From Pseudonocardia hierapolitana (GTDB lineage Bacteria > Actinomycetota > Actinomycetes > Mycobacteriales > Pseudonocardiaceae), in the NCBI RefSeq assembly GCF_007994075.1, contig NZ_VIWU01000001.1:6200001-6264000 (forward strand): a stretch of 64,000 nucleotides of DNA, written 5' to 3'. The translations under genes and the position numbers were made by a program. This document shows, one piece after another, positions 53,227 through 61,138 of the stretch. Every line of letters starts with the position of its first letter. The first letter of the stretch is position 1. The notes beneath the pieces are model-generated. The model worked only from the letters and a program-made list of their open reading frames with translations. It was not told the origin of the DNA and ran no database searches.

Positions 53227-53805
53227 TCACGACTCGGGCGGCAGGAGCGCCTCGGCGAGTGCCCGTGCGCTCCGCGCGGGCCCCTCCGCCCCGAGTGCCT
53301 GCGCGGATGCGTAGACGCCCTCCATGAGGACCGCGAGCTGATCGGCGAGGGCCTCTGAGCCGGGCATCCCGGCCGTGAGCTCGCCGAGCCGGGCGCGGAC
53401 CCATGCCTTGTTGGTGGCGGCGTTGCGGTGTGCCGCGACCTCGGGGTCGGGGAACTCGGTCAGCGCCATCTGGAACGGGCAGCCCCGGCAGCGGTCGGGC
53501 TGCGTCTGCACGGCGAGCGCGTCGAACAGCGACAGGATCCGCTCGCGCGGGCTGCCGTGGGCGGTCGCGGCGTCGAACCACTCGCGGTAGCCGCGGTCGG
53601 CGCGCTCCACGTATGCGGCCACGAGGTCGTCCTTGGACGACCACAGGCGGTAGAGCGTGGTGGGGGCCACCCCGGCCTCGGCGGCGATCCGGTCGACGCC
53701 CACGGCGCGGATGCCCTGCCAGTAGAACAGGTCGTGCGCCACCTCCAGGACGTGCTCGCGCGTCTCCGCCGAGCTGCGGCGCGTCACCGATCCTGCGCGG
53801 GCCAT
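53227..53805 (-). CDS. TetR-family repressor of the adjacent MFS/SDR operon
   Basis: 192 residues from ATG 53805. HTH: SSAETREHVLEVAHDLFYWQGIRAVGVDRIAAEAGVAPTTLYRLWSSKDDLV in pieces, recognition helix APTTLYRLWSSK. Ligand domain carries CRGCPFQMALTEFPDP, a CxxC pair typical of TetR_C_33/YcdC-like members that may sense electrophiles or metals. Divergent from the MFS gene, with two near-identical operators between them, so it should repress itself and the exporter. Confidence 0.85.
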   Translation of the reverse strand: MARAGSVTRRSSAETREHVLEVAHDLFYWQGIRAVGVDRIAAEAGVAPTTLYRLWSSKDDLVAAYVERADRGYREWFDAATAHGSPRERILSLFDALAVQTQPDRCRGCPFQMALTEFPDPEVAAHRNAATNKAWVRARLGELTAGMPGSEALADQLAVLMEGVYASAQALGAEGPARSARALAEALLPPES

Positions 53806-53819
53806 GGGTCCATCGTACC

Positions 53820-53841
53820 TTGTTAGGGATCGTTCCCTAGC
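53820..53841. promoter_or_regulatory. TetR operator 1 (MFS/SDR unit)
   Basis: TTGTTAGGGA-TCGT-TCCCTAGC: inner palindrome TAGGGA/TCCCTA with a 4-base spacer. It lies 15 bases before the TetR start. Confidence 0.65.
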
Positions 53842-53889
53842 GTTCTGCGTCACACTGGCTTGCCGTCACCTCGGCACCGGCCTAGCTTC

Positions 53890-53913
53890 TTGTTAGGGAA
53901 CGACCCCTAACAA
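53890..53913. promoter_or_regulatory. TetR operator 2 (MFS/SDR unit)
   Basis: Arms TTGTTAGGG and CCCTAACAA, perfect 9-base dyad, 6-base spacer AACGAC. It lies just before the AGGAGAGG ribosome binding site of the MFS gene, so it would cover the promoter or early transcript. Confidence 0.75.
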
Positions 53914-53929
53914 AGGAGAGGGGCGGGTC

Positions 53930-55111
53930 ATGAACACCCGATCCGGGCCGGCCATGGCGGCGCTCTTCGCTGCCGCGTTCGTGATGGGCAGCGCCGAGCT
54001 GCTCGTCGTCGGGGTGATCGACCTCATCGCCGCCGACCTCGCGGTGCCGGTGAGCACCGCAGGGGCGGCCGTCACCGCGTACGCGCTCGGGATCGCCATC
54101 GGCGGGCCGGTCCTGACCGCGCTGACGATCCGGTCCGAGCGCCGCAGGGTGCTCGCCTGGGCGCTCGCCGCGTACGTGATCGCCACCGCCGCACCGCTCG
54201 TCACATCGAGCGCCACGCTCTTCCTGACGGCCCGGTTCGCCGCAGGCTCCCTGCACGGCCTGTTCATCGGCGTCGCGTTCGCCGTCGCCGGCGCGCTCGT
54301 CCCGCCGGAGCGCACGGGTCGCGCGATCGGGATCGTGCTGGGCGGGATCTCGGTGTCCACGGCTCTCGGCGTTCCCCTGGGCACGCTCGTCGGGCAGGCG
54401 ATGGGCTGGCGCGCCGGGTTCGTCGGGGTGAGCGTGCTGGGGCTGGGCGCGCTGCTCGCGCTGCTCCGCGTCGTGCCGGCGGTCGCCGCGACCGGCGGCG
54501 GGCGCGCTGCCGTGCAGGCCCGGCACGCGTTCGCGCCCCGGGTGCTGGCCGTGCTCGGGACCGGCCTGCTGATCCTCGGTGGGCAGTACGCGGTGCTCAC
54601 CTACATCACGCCGTTCCTGCAGGAACGCACCGGAGTGTCCAGCGGCGCGGTGAGCGCGTTCCTGCTCGCCTTCGGCGTGGCCACCGCGGTCGGTGTCTTC
54701 GCAGGCGGGTGGGCGGCCGACCGCAGCGCCACCCGGACCCTCGTGCTCGGCAACGCCGCGCTCGTGGTCGCGCTCGGTCTCCTGCACGTCGTCGCGGCGA
54801 TCCCGGTGCTCGTCGCGGTCGTGCTGGTGGTCTGGGGCGTCGTCGGGATGGGTCTCGTGCCCTCGCTGCAGTACCGCGTGCTCGAGCTCGCCGGCCCGGG
54901 GCGTGACCTCGCCGCCACGCTCCCCGCATCGGCCCTCAACGCCGGGATCGCACTCGGCGCGCTCGCAGGCGGCTGGACGCTCGACGCCTACGGCGCGGGC
55001 GCCCCCGTGATCACCGGCCTCGTGGTCGCCGCCGTGGCGCTGCCCGCGGCCTGGGCCACCTCCGTGTTGCGCCCCACCCCCACCCAGCAGATCGAAGGAG
55101 TATCGGCATGA
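53930..55111 (+). CDS. MFS drug efflux transporter (DHA1 type)
   Basis: 393 residues, AGGAGAGG upstream of ATG. Twelve transmembrane segments; the DHA1 entrance MGSAELLVVGVIDLIAADL resembles the DHA1 group (AraJ/PbuE/Cmr-like sugar or drug exporters), the motif A loop RSERRRVL between TM2 and TM3, and motif C in TM5 GIVLGGISVSTALGVPLGTL. It exports small hydrophobic or sugar-like compounds by proton antiport. Under TetR control, and coupled with an SDR gene by ATGA overlap. Substrate is unknown. Confidence 0.85.
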   Translation: MNTRSGPAMAALFAAAFVMGSAELLVVGVIDLIAADLAVPVSTAGAAVTAYALGIAIGGPVLTALTIRSERRRVLAWALAAYVIATAAPLVTSSATLFLTARFAAGSLHGLFIGVAFAVAGALVPPERTGRAIGIVLGGISVSTALGVPLGTLVGQAMGWRAGFVGVSVLGLGALLALLRVVPAVAATGGGRAAVQARHAFAPRVLAVLGTGLLILGGQYAVLTYITPFLQERTGVSSGAVSAFLLAFGVATAVGVFAGGWAADRSATRTLVLGNAALVVALGLLHVVAAIPVLVAVVLVVWGVVGMGLVPSLQYRVLELAGPGRDLAATLPASALNAGIALGALAGGWTLDAYGAGAPVITGLVVAAVALPAAWATSVLRPTPTQQIEGVSA

Positions 55112-55875
55112 CCGTCCTGACCGGACGCACCGCACTCGTCACCGGGGCCTCCCGCGGCATCGGCCGCGCGATCGCCGAGCGGCTGGCGGCAGACGGCGCG
55201 CTCGTCGCCGTGCACTACGGCAGCAACGAGACGGCCGCGAGGGCCACGGTGGCCGCGATCGAGCAGGCGGGCGGGCAGGCCTTCGCGGTGCGCGCGGACC
55301 TGGCCGAGACCGCCGAGCTGGCCGCTCTGTTCGCCGGCCTGCGCGACGGCCTCGCCGGACGCCCGCTGGACATCCTGGTCAACAACGCCGCCGTGATCGA
55401 CTACACGGGGACGATCGAGGGCGCCACGCCGGAGGCCTTCGACCGGCTGTTCGCGGTGAACGTGCGCGCGCCGCTCTTCATCGTCCAGCGGGCACTGCAG
55501 CTGATGCCCGATGGCAGCCGGATCGTGAACGTCTCCTCGGGCGTGACGTGGTTCGCCACGCCCGACGTCGTCTACGGCATGTCGAAGGGGGCGCTGAACG
55601 TGCTCACCCGCTCACTCGCCCACACCCAGGGCAAGCGCGGGATCACCGTCAACACGGTCTCGCCGGGCATCACGGAGACCGACATGAACACCTGGCTCGC
55701 CGAGAGCCCCGAGGCCGCCCGCGGGGTCGCGAACATGGTCGCCCTCGGCCGGCACGGACAGCCCGCCGACATCGCCGACGCGGTGGCGTTCTTCGCATCC
55801 GACGACGGCCGTTGGGTGACCGGGCAGACCCTCGAGGTCAACGGCGGGCTCTGGCTCGGCCCGCCCACGCCCTAG
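55108..55875 (+). CDS. SDR-family oxidoreductase
   Basis: 255 residues, ATG overlaps the MFS stop. Classic SDR: TGxxxGIG as VTGASRGIGRAIAERLA, NNAA in DILVNNAAVIDYTG, catalytic Ser in IVNVSSGVTWFA, YGMSKGALN (YxxxK), then SPGITETDMNTWL. NAD(P)-dependent reductase or dehydrogenase of an unknown alcohol/ketone. In the same transcript as the exporter, it may transform the compound that the TetR protein senses. Ends with HGQPADIADAVAFFASDDGRWVTGQTLEVNGG, the usual FabG-like end. Confidence 0.88.
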   Translation: MTVLTGRTALVTGASRGIGRAIAERLAADGALVAVHYGSNETAARATVAAIEQAGGQAFAVRADLAETAELAALFAGLRDGLAGRPLDILVNNAAVIDYTGTIEGATPEAFDRLFAVNVRAPLFIVQRALQLMPDGSRIVNVSSGVTWFATPDVVYGMSKGALNVLTRSLAHTQGKRGITVNTVSPGITETDMNTWLAESPEAARGVANMVALGRHGQPADIADAVAFFASDDGRWVTGQTLEVNGGLWLGPPTP

Positions 55876-55889
55876 CCGGTTGCAGCATG

Positions 55890-55924
55890 GCCACCTTCAT
55901 GCAACGAGGTTGCGTGAAGGTGGC
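55890..55924. terminator. Bidirectional terminator hairpin
   Basis: Arms GCCACCTTCATGCAAC (55890-55905) and GTTGCGTGAAGGTGGC (55909-55924), 16 pairs with one G-T wobble, 3-base loop. It lies between the convergent SDR and RibD-type genes. Confidence 0.85.
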
Positions 55925-55947
55925 TGCGCTTTCCCCGGGGAGTGCAA

Positions 55948-56493
55948 TCACCGGCCGGCGACCCGGAACCAGAGGTGCGTCGCGAGTGGCGCCGAGCTCA
56001 TGTCGATCCGTTCCAGCCGGACGTGTGTGCCGCCCGGATGCTCGAACAGCCGCACGCCGTCGCCGAGCAGCACGGGGAGGATGAAGGTCAGCACCTCGTC
56101 GAGCTCACCCGCCTCCAGACAGGAGCGCGCGGTCTCGGCGCCCAGGACGTTGACGTACCTGTCCCCGGCCGCCGTCCGGGCGGCGGCGATCGCGTCCCCG
56201 AGGTCGGCCACGAACGTCAGGCCGGGCACCGGGGTGGGTGGGGCGTTGCGGGTGAGCACGAACTGCGGACCCTTCCAGCCCCCGCCGAACACCTTGCCCT
56301 CCGCCTCCGTGCCGGCGTGCGGGTCGTCACCGCGGAACGTGCGGCCGCCCACGAGGATCGCCCCGACGCGGGTGATCAGGTCGTCGACCAGCGGATCCGG
56401 ACCGAGATACGGGGTCAGCCAGGACATGTCCCCGCCCGGGCCGGCGATGAACCCGTCCAGCGACATGGTGACCGAGTACAGGAGCTTTGCCAT
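55948..56493 (-). CDS. Dihydrofolate reductase-like (RibD C-terminal domain) protein
   Basis: 181 residues from ATG 56493. Fold start AKLLYSVTMSLDGFIAGPGGDMSWL, then VGAILVGGRTFRGDD, GKVFGGGWKGPQFVLTRN, DRYVNVLGAETARSCLEAGELDEVLTFILPVLLGDG, the YyaP/YwjB group of DHFR-like proteins that bind NADPH. Role unknown; often near ECF sigma or stress genes. Last gene of a four-gene operon, starting 2 bases past the sigma factor stop. Confidence 0.88.
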   Translation of the reverse strand: MAKLLYSVTMSLDGFIAGPGGDMSWLTPYLGPDPLVDDLITRVGAILVGGRTFRGDDPHAGTEAEGKVFGGGWKGPQFVLTRNAPPTPVPGLTFVADLGDAIAAARTAAGDRYVNVLGAETARSCLEAGELDEVLTFILPVLLGDGVRLFEHPGGTHVRLERIDMSSAPLATHLWFRVAGR

Positions 56494-56494
56494 G

Positions 56495-57505
56495 TCATGG
56501 AGACGGTGCGGCACCCGGAACGTCATCGGCGAGCAGCGGTGGAAGGCCGAACGCGGAGAAGAGATGCGTCTCGTGGAACGCGACGGCCTCGGCGACCAGG
56601 CCGTGCTCGATCCGCAGCACCGAGATCGCGAACGCACGGAAGCCGGGATCCGCCCCGGTCCGGACGTAGGCCGCCGCCGCGGGACACCCGTTGGACCGGG
56701 TCGGCAGCATCCGGAATCGGAAGCCCAGGCCGTCCGGGGCCCAGCTCGCACGGAGCGCCGCGACGACCGTGTCGCGGCCTTCGAACCACATCGGCCACGG
56801 CGGCATCGCCGTGCGCACGTCCTCGGCGAGCAGCGCCGCGACGGCGTCGGGATCGGCGCTCTCCATCGCGGCCATGTAGCGGCGCAGCACCGCGAGCTCC
56901 TCCGCGGTGGGCGGGGTGGACGGCGCCCAGTCGGAGCGGCGCTGCGGCAGGTGTTCGCGCAGCGTCGCCCGCGCCCGCTGCAGCGCGCTGTTGACCGACG
57001 CGACACTGCCCTCCAGCACCGGCGCGATCTCGCCGGGGCGCCAGCCGAGCACGTCCCGCAGCAGCAGCGCCGCCCGCTGGCGGGGCGGCAGGTGCTGGAT
57101 CGCGGCCAGGAAGGCGAGCTCGATCGTCTCCCGCTCGACGGCCGCCGCGCCCGGTTCCACGTCGTCGGGCGTGAGCCGGTCCGGGAACGGCTGCAGCCAC
57201 GGGATGTCGGTGCGCGGCGGCGACCCGGCGCCCGCGTCCGACGGTGGCCGCAGGTCCTGCGGCAGCACCCGACGGGCCCGGCCGTCGAGGTGGTCGAGGC
57301 AGGCGTTCGTCGCGATCCGGTACAGCCAGGCGCGCACGCTGGAGCGGCCTTCGAACGAACCGATGCCCTTCCACGCGCGCAGGAACGTCTCCTGCACCAG
57401 GTCCTCGGCCTCGTCGAACGAGCCGAGCATCCGGTAGCAGTGCACGCGCAGCTCGCGGCGGTGGCGTTCCGCCAGCGCCGCGAACTCCTCGTGCTCGATG
57501 CTCAC
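56495..57505 (-). CDS. ECF sigma factor with SnoaL-like C-terminal domain
   Basis: 336 residues. Region 2 (about 10-75): HCYRMLGSFDEAEDLVQETFLRAWK and SSVRAWLYRIATNACLDHLD; region 4 (about 135-185): IQHLPPRQRAALLLRDVLGWRPGEIAPVLEGSVASVNSALQRARATL in pieces. The C-terminal part (about 205-325) is SnoaL-like (AVLRRYMAAMESADPDAVAALLAEDVRTAMPPWP, FEGRDTVVAAL), characteristic of SnoaL-fused ECF factors, which normally lack a membrane anti-sigma and use the C-terminal domain to self-control. Overlaps the FMN reductase stop (ATGA). Target promoters unknown. Confidence 0.88.
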   Translation of the reverse strand: MSIEHEEFAALAERHRRELRVHCYRMLGSFDEAEDLVQETFLRAWKGIGSFEGRSSVRAWLYRIATNACLDHLDGRARRVLPQDLRPPSDAGAGSPPRTDIPWLQPFPDRLTPDDVEPGAAAVERETIELAFLAAIQHLPPRQRAALLLRDVLGWRPGEIAPVLEGSVASVNSALQRARATLREHLPQRRSDWAPSTPPTAEELAVLRRYMAAMESADPDAVAALLAEDVRTAMPPWPMWFEGRDTVVAALRASWAPDGLGFRFRMLPTRSNGCPAAAAYVRTGADPGFRAFAISVLRIEHGLVAEAVAFHETHLFSAFGLPPLLADDVPGAAPSP

Positions 57506-58119
57506 TCGCCCCGCAACAGCTGCTCGAACGGGACCGGCTCCTCGAAGGGGTCCGGCGCGGCGGCGGCGGGCCGGGCCGCGACGATGTCGGCGAGCTCGCC
57601 CGCGGCCCGGGCGATCCGCCGGTCGAGCGCGGGCACGCCCGCTGCTCCGCCCGCCCAGTCCTCCGGGGCCGCGAACACCGCGGTGGGCACGACCACCGCG
57701 TGCAGGTACGCCATCAGCGGGCGCACCGCGTGCTCCAGGGCGAGGGAGTGGCGGCCGGTGCCGCCGGTGGCGGCGATCAGCGTCGGCTTCCCGTCCAGGG
57801 TGCCCTCCTCGAGGGCGTCGAAGAGCAGCTTGAACAGGCCGTTGTAGGAAGCGGAGAACGTGGGCGTCACCGCGATCAGCCCGTCGGCGCCCGCCACCGC
57901 GTCCACGACCGGGCGCAGGCCCGGCGCGACGAAGCCGGTGAGCACGGCGTCCACCAGCTCGTGCGCGTGCTCGCGCAGCTCGACGACCTCGAGCTCGGCC
58001 TCCACGCCGTGCTCGGCCAGCGCCGCGGTGGTGGCCGCGGCGAGCCGGTCGGCGAGCAGCCGCGTCGACGACGGGACGCCGATCCCGGCGCTCACGACGG
58101 TGATCTTCCGGGTGGTCAT
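57502..58119 (-). CDS. LLM-partnered FMN reductase (CE1759 family)
   Basis: 205 residues from ATG 58119. Flavodoxin-like NADPH:FMN reductase: KITVVSAGIGVPSSTRLLADRLA, ELREHAHELVDAVLTGF, DGLIAVTPTFSASYNGLFKLLFDALEE (FMN phosphate site), [30 protein letters not shown]. This family is paired with LLM monooxygenases and provides reduced flavin. Overlaps both neighbours by 4 bases (ATGA), so it is translated with the LLM enzyme and the sigma factor. Confidence 0.9.
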   Translation of the reverse strand: MTTRKITVVSAGIGVPSSTRLLADRLAAATTAALAEHGVEAELEVVELREHAHELVDAVLTGFVAPGLRPVVDAVAGADGLIAVTPTFSASYNGLFKLLFDALEEGTLDGKPTLIAATGGTGRHSLALEHAVRPLMAYLHAVVVPTAVFAAPEDWAGGAAGVPALDRRIARAAGELADIVAARPAAAAPDPFEEPVPFEQLLRGE

Positions 58120-59213
58120 GCCGACACCTCCTCCTTGTCGCGGGCCGCCTTCAGGCTCTCGTGCGTCGGTGCGTCCGGGACGTGCGCCGGCGTGCGCGCC
58201 GCGAACTCCTTGCGCAGCACCGGGATCACCTCCTCGCCCAGCATGTCCAGCTGCTCGAGCACCGTCTTGAGCGGCAGCCCGGCGTGGTCCATGAGGAACA
58301 GCTGGCGCTGGTAGTCGCCCGCGAACTCGCGGAAGCTCAGCGTCTTGTCGATGACCTGCTGCGGGCTGCCGACGGTGAGGGCCGTCAGCTCGGAGAAGTC
58401 CTCCAGCGACGGGCCGTGGCCGTAGACCGGCGCGTTGTCGAAGTACGGGCGGAACTCGCGCACCGCGTCCTGCGAGTTCTTCCGCATGAACACCTGCCCG
58501 CCGAGGCCGACGATCGCCTGGTCGGCGGGGCCGTGGCCGTAGTGCTCGTAGCGGCGCCGGTACAGGTTCACCATCCGCCGGACGTGCCCGGCGTCCCAGA
58601 AGATGTTGTTGTGGAAGAAGCCGTCGCCGTAGAAGGCGGCCTGCTCCGCGATCTCCGGGCTGCGGATCGAGGCGTGCCACACGAACGGCGGCACCCCGTC
58701 GAGCGGGCGCGGGGTGGCCGTGAAGCCCTGCAGCGGCGTGCGGTGCTTCCCCTCCCAGTCGACGACGTCCTCGCGCCACAGCCTGCGCAACAGCGCGTAG
58801 TTCTCCACGGCGAGCGAGATGCCGTCGCGGATGTCCTTGCCGAACCACGGGTAGACCGGCCCGGTGTTGCCGCGCCCGAGCATCAGGTCGACGCGCCCGT
58901 CGGCGAGGTGCTGCAGCATCGCGTAGTCCTCGGCGATCTTCACCGGGTCGTTCGTGGTGATCAGCGTCGTCGCCGTCGACAGCAGCAGCCGCTTCGTGCG
59001 CGCGGCGATGTAGCCGAGCATCGTGGTGGGGGAGGAGGGCACGAACGGCGGGTTGTGGTGCTCGCCGGTCGCGAAGACGTCCATGCCCACCTCCTCCGTC
59101 TTCAGCGCGATGGCGACCATCGCCTTGATCCGCTCCGCCTCGGTGGGTGTGCGGCCCGTCGTCGGGTCGGGCGTGACGTCACCGACGGAGAAGACGCCGA
59201 ACTGCATCTCCAT
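58116..59213 (-). CDS. Luciferase-like flavin monooxygenase (CE1758 family)
   Basis: 365 residues from ATG 59213 (GGGAG 6 bases upstream); a further ATG at 59246 would add 11 residues. TIM-barrel bacterial luciferase fold: MEMQFGVFSVGDVTPDPTTGRTPTE, MDVFATGEHHNPPFVPSSPTTML with the EHH flavin-site motif, TATTLITTNDPVKIAEDYAML, LMLGRGNTGPVYPWFGKDI. CE1758-type LLMs form a duo with CE1759 FMN reductase; the substrate is unknown. First gene of the four-gene operon. A palindrome lies just upstream. Confidence 0.9.
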   Translation of the reverse strand: MEMQFGVFSVGDVTPDPTTGRTPTEAERIKAMVAIALKTEEVGMDVFATGEHHNPPFVPSSPTTMLGYIAARTKRLLLSTATTLITTNDPVKIAEDYAMLQHLADGRVDLMLGRGNTGPVYPWFGKDIRDGISLAVENYALLRRLWREDVVDWEGKHRTPLQGFTATPRPLDGVPPFVWHASIRSPEIAEQAAFYGDGFFHNNIFWDAGHVRRMVNLYRRRYEHYGHGPADQAIVGLGGQVFMRKNSQDAVREFRPYFDNAPVYGHGPSLEDFSELTALTVGSPQQVIDKTLSFREFAGDYQRQLFLMDHAGLPLKTVLEQLDMLGEEVIPVLRKEFAARTPAHVPDAPTHESLKAARDKEEVSA

Positions 59214-59234
59214 CTCGCTCCCTGCCTCCGGTAG

Positions 59235-59246
59235 TTGCATCTGCAA
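59235..59246. promoter_or_regulatory. Palindrome upstream of the LLM operon
   Basis: TTGCA-TC-TGCAA, perfect 5-base arms, 22 bases before the chosen start. Candidate operator; the neighbouring AraC regulator is one possible binder, though AraC proteins usually bind direct repeats. Confidence 0.4.
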
Positions 59247-59277
59247 TCACCCGGCCCCAACGCGCGGGTCGTCGAGT

Positions 59278-60066
59278 TCATGCCCGCACCGTGCTCGGCG
59301 CCACACCCCGCTCCCGCTTGAACGCCGCGCTGAACGTGAACGCGTCGGAGTACCCCACCCGCCGCGCCACCGCCCCGACCGTGACCTGCGGGTCCGCGAG
59401 GTACTCGGCGGCCAGCGTCATCCGCCAGCTGCGCAGGTAGGCGAGCGGCGCCGTCCCCACGAGCTCGCGGAACCGCTTCGCGAACGCCGCCCGACCCGAC
59501 CCGCCGCGAGCGGCCAGCTCCTCCACGGTCCAGCGCCGGGCGGGGTCGGCGTGCATCGCCTCGAGAGCGGGTCCGACCACTGGGTCGGCGAGCGCGACGA
59601 ACCAGCCGGGACGCTCCGGCGCCCGCCGTTCGAACCAGGCGTTCAGCGTGCAGGTGAGCAGCCAGTCCAGCAGACGGTCCCGGACCACCGCCGGTCCGCC
59701 GGCGCCCCCGCGGTCGAGCATCTCGAGGAGCGCGACGCAGTCCGGGTCGTCGGTGGCGACGACGGCAGCCGGGGGCAACGCGCTCGTCAGCCGGATCCCG
59801 CTGTCCCGCGACCGGTAACCGCACACGAGCAGCGACGCGCCTGCATCGCCCGCCCGCACCGTCACGGTGGCGCCCGGCTGGATCATCGCGGTGCCGCCGG
59901 GTTGGAGCGGCTCGCCCGCCACCGTGACCCCGCCCGCCACCACGCCGCACAACACCAGCGGTGAGCCGACGGGGACGACGTACTCCTCCCCGGGGCCGAG
60001 CCGGGCACGCAGCACCGCTCCCTCGTGCGTCCGGATCCCACGGAGCAGGGTCTCCAGGACCGTCAC
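59278..60066 (-). CDS. AraC-family regulator with cupin domain
   Basis: 262 residues from GTG 60066. N-terminal cupin (about 1-105; THEGAVLRARLGPGEEYVVPVG, VTVAGEPLQPGGTAMIQPG), C-terminal double helix-turn-helix (about 165-262): RRWTVEELAARGGSGRAAFAKRFRELVGTAPLAYLRSWRM and VTVGAVARRVGYSDAFTFSAAFKRERGVAP. Related cupin_6-AraC proteins often sit next to NmrA or SDR genes and control them. It is divergent from the NmrA-type gene, its most likely target, and lies just beyond the LLM operon start. Confidence 0.88.
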   Translation of the reverse strand: MTVLETLLRGIRTHEGAVLRARLGPGEEYVVPVGSPLVLCGVVAGGVTVAGEPLQPGGTAMIQPGATVTVRAGDAGASLLVCGYRSRDSGIRLTSALPPAAVVATDDPDCVALLEMLDRGGAGGPAVVRDRLLDWLLTCTLNAWFERRAPERPGWFVALADPVVGPALEAMHADPARRWTVEELAARGGSGRAAFAKRFRELVGTAPLAYLRSWRMTLAAEYLADPQVTVGAVARRVGYSDAFTFSAAFKRERGVAPSTVRA

Positions 60067-60199
60067 GAGTCCGCAGCCTAGTGCGGCGGCCACAGACGAT
60101 CACCCGGCAACGTCTGTGGCACCGCACTGGACGCGCTCGCATCCCCCGCGGACGCGCGAGCATGGCCGCGCCGGGTGCCCCCGAGATCCACTGGGCGGC

Positions 60200-61027
60200 A
60201 TGAACGCAGATATCTCGGTGCTGGCCGCGAGCGGAAAGTCGGGCCGTCGGGTGGTCGCGGCGCTGCGGGCGGCCGGGCACACCGTCCGGGCCGCGTCCCG
60301 GACCGCGGAGGTCCACTTCGACTGGCAGGACCCGCGCACCTGGCCCGCCGTGACCGACGGGGCGGGCGCGCTCTACCTCGTCGCCCCGGATGACCCCGCC
60401 CCGGTGCGACAGTTCGTCGACCGCGTGCAGGAGGCCGGCGTGAAGCGCGTCGTACTCCTCTCGGGCCGGGCGAGGGAGGCGTGGGGTGACCGTTTCGGGC
60501 ACGCCATGGCGGCGGCCGAGGACGCCGTCCGGGGCAGTGACCTGAGCTGGACGATCCTGGCGGCCAACAACTTCATGCAGAACTTCACCGAGGACCTCTG
60601 GTACGAGCCGCTGCTGGCCGGCAGGCTCGCCCTGCCCACCGGCGGGGTGCCCGAGCCGCTCGTCGACCTCGACGACGTCGCCGCGGTCGCGGCGAGGTTG
60701 CTCACGTCCGACGAGTACGCGGGCCGCACGGTCGAGGTGTCGGGTCCGGCCGCGCTGACGTACGCCGAGGCGGTGGCCACCATCGCGGCCGCGGCCGGCC
60801 GGCCGATCCGGTTCGAGGAGCTCACCCCCGCGGCATACGCGGACGAGCTGCGCGCGGCAGGCCTCGAGGAGGAGTGGGTCGCATTGCTGGGCGGCCTGCT
60901 CGGGCTGATGCGCGAGGGGCACGTCGCCGCCCCCACGTCCGGGGTCGAGGACGTGCTGGGCCGCCCGCCGCGCTCGTTCGCGGAGTGGGTGGCGCACGTC
61001 GCACCCACGGGGGTGTGGGCGAGCTGA
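60200..61027 (+). CDS. NmrA/NAD(P)-binding atypical SDR
   Basis: 275 residues from ATG 60200. Rossmann N-terminus ISVLAASGKSGRRVVAALRAAGHTVRAASR (GxxGxxG variant ASGKSGR), then GAGALYLVAPDDPAPVRQFV, VKRVVLLSGRAREAW, SWTILAANNFMQNFTEDLW and the conserved end region VEVSGPAALTYAEAVATIAAAAGRPIRF. NmrA-like SDRs such as azoR-type or quinone reductases bind NADP but many are sensors. Divergent from the AraC regulator (133-base gap). Substrate is unknown. Confidence 0.85.
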   Translation: MNADISVLAASGKSGRRVVAALRAAGHTVRAASRTAEVHFDWQDPRTWPAVTDGAGALYLVAPDDPAPVRQFVDRVQEAGVKRVVLLSGRAREAWGDRFGHAMAAAEDAVRGSDLSWTILAANNFMQNFTEDLWYEPLLAGRLALPTGGVPEPLVDLDDVAAVAARLLTSDEYAGRTVEVSGPAALTYAEAVATIAAAAGRPIRFEELTPAAYADELRAAGLEEEWVALLGGLLGLMREGHVAAPTSGVEDVLGRPPRSFAEWVAHVAPTGVWAS

Positions 61028-61138
61028 TCGTTGTCGGTGCGTCCGTGCATGATGCCCCCGAGCGAGTGGCCTCCGAGGTGCCCGCGAGCCGCCGGAGCGC
61101 AGCGGAGGCAGATGGACGCTGAGTGAGGGGAGCCACGG

